A DNA stretch of 64,000 nucleotides from Neolewinella aquimaris. GTDB taxonomy: Bacteria; Bacteroidota; Bacteroidia; Chitinophagales; Saprospiraceae. The position numbers and the translations under genes were made by a program. Numbering within the stretch: the first letter of the stretch is position 1; every line of letters begins with the position of its first letter. Below the pieces are notes generated by a model. That model searched no databases and was not told where the DNA came from. It saw only the letters and a list, made by a program, of their open reading frames with translations. Where the stretch lies: NCBI RefSeq assembly GCF_014197245.1, contig NZ_JACIFF010000010.1, positions 111,595 to 175,594 of the forward strand. Direction: 5' to 3'. Below are positions 60,156-64,000 of the stretch, piece by piece.

Positions 60156-60178
60156 ATTGCTCCCGCGCGCCGCCGCCA
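60156..60178 (+). repeat. Family E GC-rich motif after the sulfatase gene
   Basis: ATTGCTCCCGCGCGCCGCCG, ten bases after the sulfatase stop and 70 bases before the DoxX-like gene. Confidence 0.45.
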
Positions 60179-60247
60179 TCCTGTTTTACTTCATAACTTT
60201 ATAAAATAAAGTTCTTTTTAAATTAGCCGTGCTATACCTTTACGGCT

Positions 60248-60973
60248 ATGAGATTAGCGGAACGACTCGACCGGTTGCACTACCGGGTAAGGCAAAATCG
60301 GTGGCTACACTTCTTTGCCGTATTCAACCGCATTGCTTTAGCGGCCGGCTTCATTCCTTCGGGCATGGTAAAAATTTTGGGGGAACGGTTTACCGATCTG
60401 ACGGTGAATCACCCGCTGGGCCACTTCCTCGACGCCTTTTTCCTTACGGGCTATTACTACACCTTCGTCGGGGTGATGCAGGTGACGGCGGCGGTACTCT
60501 TGCTGATCCCCCGGACAGCGCTGCTCGGAGCCTTCATCTACCTGCCGATCATTTTAAATATTCTGGTGCTGTCGCTTTCCGTGCGCTTTCAGGGGTCAAT
60601 GCTCACGGCACCGCTTATGTTGCTGGCTAACCTGTACCTCCTGTGCTGGGATTACCATAAGATCCGCCTGATTTTTCCGTGGAATTATGCTGCGGCTGCT
60701 GCCCTGGTGCCCCCCCGGGAAGAGCAGACTTACCGCTTTCCGGTTCGTTTCGTGGCTGCGGTGGTGATCGCCGTGTTTTCGGTAGTGGCTACGGTCTTCG
60801 CAACTCTGAATTACGCCCTAATGCCGATGAATCGGCTCGATGACTGCCGGGCCCAGTGTGACCGTACGGTTGACGCGCAGTATTGCCTCACCTTTTGCGA
60901 CTGTATCCATACGGAGGGTCGCTCACTGGGCGAATGCATGGATGCGTACGAGAAAGGGTTGAAGCCAGGGTAA
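60248..60973 (+). CDS. DoxX-like membrane protein with Cys-rich tail
   Basis: A 241-residue inner membrane protein with five hydrophobic helices (FNRIALAAGFIPSGMVKILGERFT; YYYTFVGVMQVTAAVLLLIPRTALLGAFIYLPIIL; MLLANLYLLCWDYHKIRLIF; FVAAVVIAVFSVVATVFATLNYAL). The FIPSGMVK and MQVTAAVLLLIPRT segments fit the DoxX/DoxD-like superfamily. The C-terminal 45 residues have six cysteines (DDCRAQCDRT, YCLTFCDCIHTEG, ECMDAYEKG), which may bind a metal or form disulfides. The reaction is unknown. Its stop lies next to the convergent S41 gene. Confidence 0.7.
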   Translation: MRLAERLDRLHYRVRQNRWLHFFAVFNRIALAAGFIPSGMVKILGERFTDLTVNHPLGHFLDAFFLTGYYYTFVGVMQVTAAVLLLIPRTALLGAFIYLPIILNILVLSLSVRFQGSMLTAPLMLLANLYLLCWDYHKIRLIFPWNYAAAAALVPPREEQTYRFPVRFVAAVVIAVFSVVATVFATLNYALMPMNRLDDCRAQCDRTVDAQYCLTFCDCIHTEGRSLGECMDAYEKGLKPG

Positions 60974-60974
60974 G

Positions 60975-62642
60975 CTACTCACCTGATTTACTCCTTAGCT
61001 CCGACAGCTTCGAACGTGCCTTTTCGCCAGCCACTCCTGCGGGGTCCATCGTGATGACTTTCTCGTAGCAACTGACAGCCTTTTCTGCGTTACCGGCCTT
61101 CCGGTAAGCGTCTGCGAGACTGAGCCAGGCGTTGGAGGAGTCCGGAAACAAATCGGTGTTGAGGGAAAAAACGAACAGGGCGGCGTCCATTTGTCCCTGC
61201 CCGAGCAGGCTGTAGCCGGCCCGGTCGAACTTGCGCTCGAAGGAATAGTAGCGGTAATGGGGATCTTCAGCAAGGCGGCGTGCTTCGATAGTCAACTCTT
61301 CTATCTTTCCCGCCTCGAACAGCTCGGTCAAGTAGGCCATGGGGTCGAGGATGGCAATCTCACCGCCGTAATCCAGGATAGCCTCCATACTGGGATCGAC
61401 GTTGTCGCGGTAGTCGGCAAAGGACATTTCCGCCGCCAGGTGGGGGGCAAGCCAGTCGTCGTTCTCCCACTCGGGTTTGTCTTGCCACCAGGCGAAGGAG
61501 AGGTAAGCGGGAATTCCACTGTTGGGCAGTTCTACGCGACGGTTATCACCGTAAAAATTGATGTTCTCGGCCGTGGGTTCCCCGACGAAGATGGCGTTGG
61601 TGTAGTTGCTCAGTTCATTGACCAGGTTCTGGGCGGCGGAGAAGGTGCGGCGGCCCAGGATCACGAAAAACTTTCCGGGCTGGTCGATCTTTTCGGTGCG
61701 TATGATGCCGGTCACCACCGCCTTGTTCTTGTAGTTGTTGCCACCGCCGTTGAGGCGTACGTCGAGCACCAGGCGATCCACTTCGTTGTCCTCAATAAAT
61801 TGGAACACCTCGGCGTAGAAATCGGGCATGAGCTGGGTGGAGTCGTCCTGTACCTGACTCTGGCGTACGTATACGGTCTTAGCGTCGGGCAGGTACTCGT
61901 AGTAATAGATGCGGTCGAGGTGCCGGAGCCACAGGGGGGTGGTCGAGTTGTCGCGGGCGTCGATCCATTGCCCATCTTCGTGAACTAAGGAATAGCGAAC
62001 GGGGTGGGTCGTAAAGTCACCCGGGCCAAAGGAAACGTCGAACGCTATCTCGTCCTTTTCCAGGCTCAGGGTGATCTCCTCCTGCCACTCCTCCGTCGCG
62101 CCCTGGGCGTGCAGTACCGCCGGATTTCCGAGCAGGCCGATCCCGTGAGCCCGAAAGAACTGCTCGTTCTCTACCGACACCACCGGCCGAATGGCCTGCA
62201 GGGCTTCGTCTACCGGCACCCCCGCCACGTGGGTCACGCGGGCACCTACTGCCTCGGCGTAGTCGCGGTGTGCGCCCTGCACGTAGATGCCGTCGGAGAA
62301 CCAGTACAGATTGAACGGCATCTGCCGGAAGCCGTAACGGTTGTCCGGATCCCATCCATTGATGCGGATACCGGTATGCCCGTAGCCAAAGAGCGCTACG
62401 ATACGGGCCAGACCGACGACCACCTCGTGGTCCTGTAAATTCGGGATGCCCTGGTACAATTTTTCGACGGCGGCATCGAAGGCTTCCGGCGTCACCTTTT
62501 TGAAAAGAAAAGGGTAGTCGTCGTGGACGGTTCGCTGCAAATAGCGAAGGTCTTCCCGCCACGCTTCGGGGGGCAGGTCGATCTGGGAGAAGGCGGGCAC
62601 GACCGTAAAGAAGCAAAGGTAGATGAGGATTGCACGGCGCAT
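60975..62642 (-). CDS. S41-family peptidase with TPR tail
   Basis: A 555-residue exported protein (signal MRRAILIYLCFFTVVPAFSQ). A helical cap (ALEAAVEKLYQGI-like) leads to the tail-specific protease core with VLDVRLNGGGNNYKNK and the nucleophile in ILGRRTFSAAQNLVNELSNYTNAIFVGEPTAENINFYG. PDZ-like sequence GARVTHVAGVPVDEALQAI lies before it. The end holds TPR helices (AWLSLADAYRKAGNAEKAVSCYEKVITMDP). The likely task is periplasmic proteolysis; the substrate is unknown. It converges with the DoxX-like gene, one base between stops. Confidence 0.9.
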   Translation of the reverse strand: MRRAILIYLCFFTVVPAFSQIDLPPEAWREDLRYLQRTVHDDYPFLFKKVTPEAFDAAVEKLYQGIPNLQDHEVVVGLARIVALFGYGHTGIRINGWDPDNRYGFRQMPFNLYWFSDGIYVQGAHRDYAEAVGARVTHVAGVPVDEALQAIRPVVSVENEQFFRAHGIGLLGNPAVLHAQGATEEWQEEITLSLEKDEIAFDVSFGPGDFTTHPVRYSLVHEDGQWIDARDNSTTPLWLRHLDRIYYYEYLPDAKTVYVRQSQVQDDSTQLMPDFYAEVFQFIEDNEVDRLVLDVRLNGGGNNYKNKAVVTGIIRTEKIDQPGKFFVILGRRTFSAAQNLVNELSNYTNAIFVGEPTAENINFYGDNRRVELPNSGIPAYLSFAWWQDKPEWENDDWLAPHLAAEMSFADYRDNVDPSMEAILDYGGEIAILDPMAYLTELFEAGKIEELTIEARRLAEDPHYRYYSFERKFDRAGYSLLGQGQMDAALFVFSLNTDLFPDSSNAWLSLADAYRKAGNAEKAVSCYEKVITMDPAGVAGEKARSKLSELRSKSGE

Positions 62643-62798
62643 GAGTAAGACAGTTAATTTCCTGGAATATAAGGACGACGCAGGGGGGGTAGGGTTGCGG
62701 GAAATTATTTACGACCAGTTCGTAACACTGTTCCGGCCCGGGGAATAACTAGTAGCCACCGGTCAGCGCGGCGCGGTCATCTTGCTAAATCCAGCACC

Positions 62799-63836
62799 AT
62801 GTCAGCAAACAACTCTCAGGAATTAGTAGAACAACTGAAGCAGATGGTACTGTCCGCATCCTCCGACGCGAACATCAGTAACTCCGACTTACGCCGGGTG
62901 CTGCGCTTCGTTTCCAAGGTGGTGCAAGTGGTCAATCAGGCGTTTCAAAATGTCTATCCGCTCCTGATCGAGATCAAATTTCTACGCCCCGAAGACCTGC
63001 ATACCGAAAAGCACCGGTTGATCCTCAAGGAACTGGACCTGCTGTGCTCCCGCGATTACTACCGCGACATACAACTCATCTGCGGTCAGCTACGCGAACT
63101 CGAACAGCAGTACACCGAACAGATCCAACCAATCGTCAACAAACTCAACCCCGACGGGCAGGACGACTTTTCCCAAGTCTTCAGCCTGCTCGAGCACCAC
63201 GAAGGATACATCCTGATGATCATGCAAGACCTAACCTACAACCTGGTCCGCAGGCTGGAGCAAGTCGATGATGCCACTGAACTACAAAATATTAAAATCT
63301 ATGCCGGCGACCGCGCCCGGGAGATCAAGAAATCACTCACCGAACTCCAACTGATCGGCAACAAAATTTTGGGCCTGTCGGGCAAGGAAGGCTTCCTGGA
63401 ACTGACCCAGACGGACCGCCTGCAACTGCGCGACGAGATCCGCTACGACTTCAATATCGTCGACAACAGCATCCGCACCGGCGACGTATCCGGACAGCAA
63501 GTGGCCATCGGTCGCGACATCGCCCAATCGGTACACACCGAAACCCACACGGGCCTCGACGCAAAACAGGTACAACTGCTACTGGATGAACTGATCCGGG
63601 AAGTCCGCAAAGAAGGCCTCCCCGCGACCGCCGAGGCCAAAGTCATCAAGCAACTGGAGATAAGCAAGGACGAGCTCAACGAGGAGAACCCCGACAAAGA
63701 CTACATCGGTAAAAACCTACAGAAGGTCACCGACACCATGGTGAAGGCGGGTACGATCATCGACCAATCGTCCAGCATCGGCCTCAGGTTGCTCAAACTC
63801 GGCAAGTGGATCGGTACGGCGATCGCATTTTTATAA
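62799..63836 (+). CDS. Unknown helical protein with conflict-system-like C-terminal module
   Basis: A 345-residue protein without a signal peptide. Residues 1-215 are predicted almost wholly helical (for example HRLILKELDLLCSRDYYRDI, EHHEGYILMIMQDL). The short GDVSGQQVAIGRDIAQSVHT segment (about 228-247) resembles the beta-type 'VSGxxxxIGxxI' linkers seen in bacterial conflict-system proteins, and it is followed by a helix pair and a C-terminal hydrophobic stretch (LRLLKLGKWIGTAIAFL) that may anchor or insert in membrane. I know no family name. It sits alone at the window end, its stop followed by a hairpin. Confidence 0.75.
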   Translation: MSANNSQELVEQLKQMVLSASSDANISNSDLRRVLRFVSKVVQVVNQAFQNVYPLLIEIKFLRPEDLHTEKHRLILKELDLLCSRDYYRDIQLICGQLRELEQQYTEQIQPIVNKLNPDGQDDFSQVFSLLEHHEGYILMIMQDLTYNLVRRLEQVDDATELQNIKIYAGDRAREIKKSLTELQLIGNKILGLSGKEGFLELTQTDRLQLRDEIRYDFNIVDNSIRTGDVSGQQVAIGRDIAQSVHTETHTGLDAKQVQLLLDELIREVRKEGLPATAEAKVIKQLEISKDELNEENPDKDYIGKNLQKVTDTMVKAGTIIDQSSSIGLRLLKLGKWIGTAIAFL

Positions 63837-63841
63837 TTCAC

Positions 63842-63878
63842 AAAAAAAAGCGGCAACCCGGGAACCGGGTTGCCGCTT
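63842..63878 (-). terminator. Strong hairpin with T tail on the minus strand
   Basis: Perfect 14-bp stem (63848-63861 with 63865-63878) around a GAA loop. On the minus strand it is followed by eight T bases, so it should terminate a transcript coming from the right edge; for the plus-strand gene it lacks a T run. Confidence 0.75.
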
Positions 63879-64000
63879 AAATCTGCGTAATATCTGCGAA
63901 AAGAATCCGCGTAATCTGTTTACTATTGTCTACGCAAGTCCTGCATGGACTTTTTTGTCATACGTAACGTCTTTCTTCAGGCACGTGTACAGGACCCGGA
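63879..64000. other. Window end, no gene seen
   Basis: Contains direct repeats of TCTGCGTAATATCTGCGAA and AATCCGCGTAATCTG type. No start codon with credible coding continues to the edge on the plus strand; a minus-strand gene probably ends beyond 64000. Confidence 0.4.

Overview
The window looks like a chromosomal piece of a high-GC member of the Bacteroidota, most likely the Lewinella/Saprospiria side of the phylum. This is an inference from gene content: a SusC/SusD pair, type IX secretion (T9SS) C-terminal tails, BatC/BatD, a DUF4271 gene beside hemD, DUF6427 and DUF5723 proteins, many lipoproteins, and promoters of the TAnnTTTG type with weak or no Shine-Dalgarno sites. No rRNA, prophage, IS transposase or CRISPR array was seen. 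One tRNA gene (Val, anticodon TAC) is present.

Layout. 1-1.2 kb: a truncated rhomboid protease and a small unknown gene. 1.5-6.3 kb (minus): feoA-feoB-DUF4271-hemD-NUDIX, an iron-uptake and haem-synthesis run. 6.4-9.0 kb: a SPOR-like lipoprotein and a large SpoIIM membrane protein. 9.2-18.9 kb: a polysaccharide utilisation locus (SusC, SusD, SusE/F-like lipoprotein, FG-GAP/UnbV protein, GH53 galactanase) that probably takes up and cuts beta-1,4-galactan. 19-25 kb: HD-like protein, HtrA protease with lptB, SDR, lipoprotein, TonB receptor, tRNA-Val. 25.1-26.8 kb: an outer-membrane-like gene bracketed by two arrays of a palindromic repeat. 26.9-41.3 kb: AraC regulator, cupin/CMD protein, two alpha/beta hydrolases, adenine deaminase, MscS, batC-batD-DUF6427-mscL, DUF5723 and a lipoprotein. 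41.4-46.1 kb: a Pycsar-effector-like protein with a decayed HD domain, an unknown protein, an M29 aminopeptidase and HflX.

46.4-54.2 kb is the most unusual part. Four tightly packed genes encode two unknown proteins, a trypsin-like protease with an N-terminal death-fold-like effector-associated domain (EAD), and an SGNH hydrolase with a GDSWF motif. A CHAT-protease lipoprotein and an unknown convergent gene follow. The second unknown protein ends in what may be a further EAD-like domain. I propose this as a candidate undescribed conflict or signalling system. 54.4-62.6 kb holds exported enzymes (S33-like hydrolase, Tat-exported Gfo/Idh/MocA oxidoreductase, PAP2 phosphatase, sulfatase, S41 protease) and a DoxX-like protein. 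The last gene (62.8 kb) has a short 'SGQQVAIGRDI' module and a C-terminal hydrophobic segment reminiscent of conflict-system proteins.

A striking layer on top of the genes is repetitive DNA. At least four unrelated short palindromic families sit directly against gene 3' ends. In two cases they supply the stop codon and the last codons of the protein, and in one case a repeat starts on the last base of the tRNA. The repeats probably act in termination or transcript stability, or insert preferentially at such sites.
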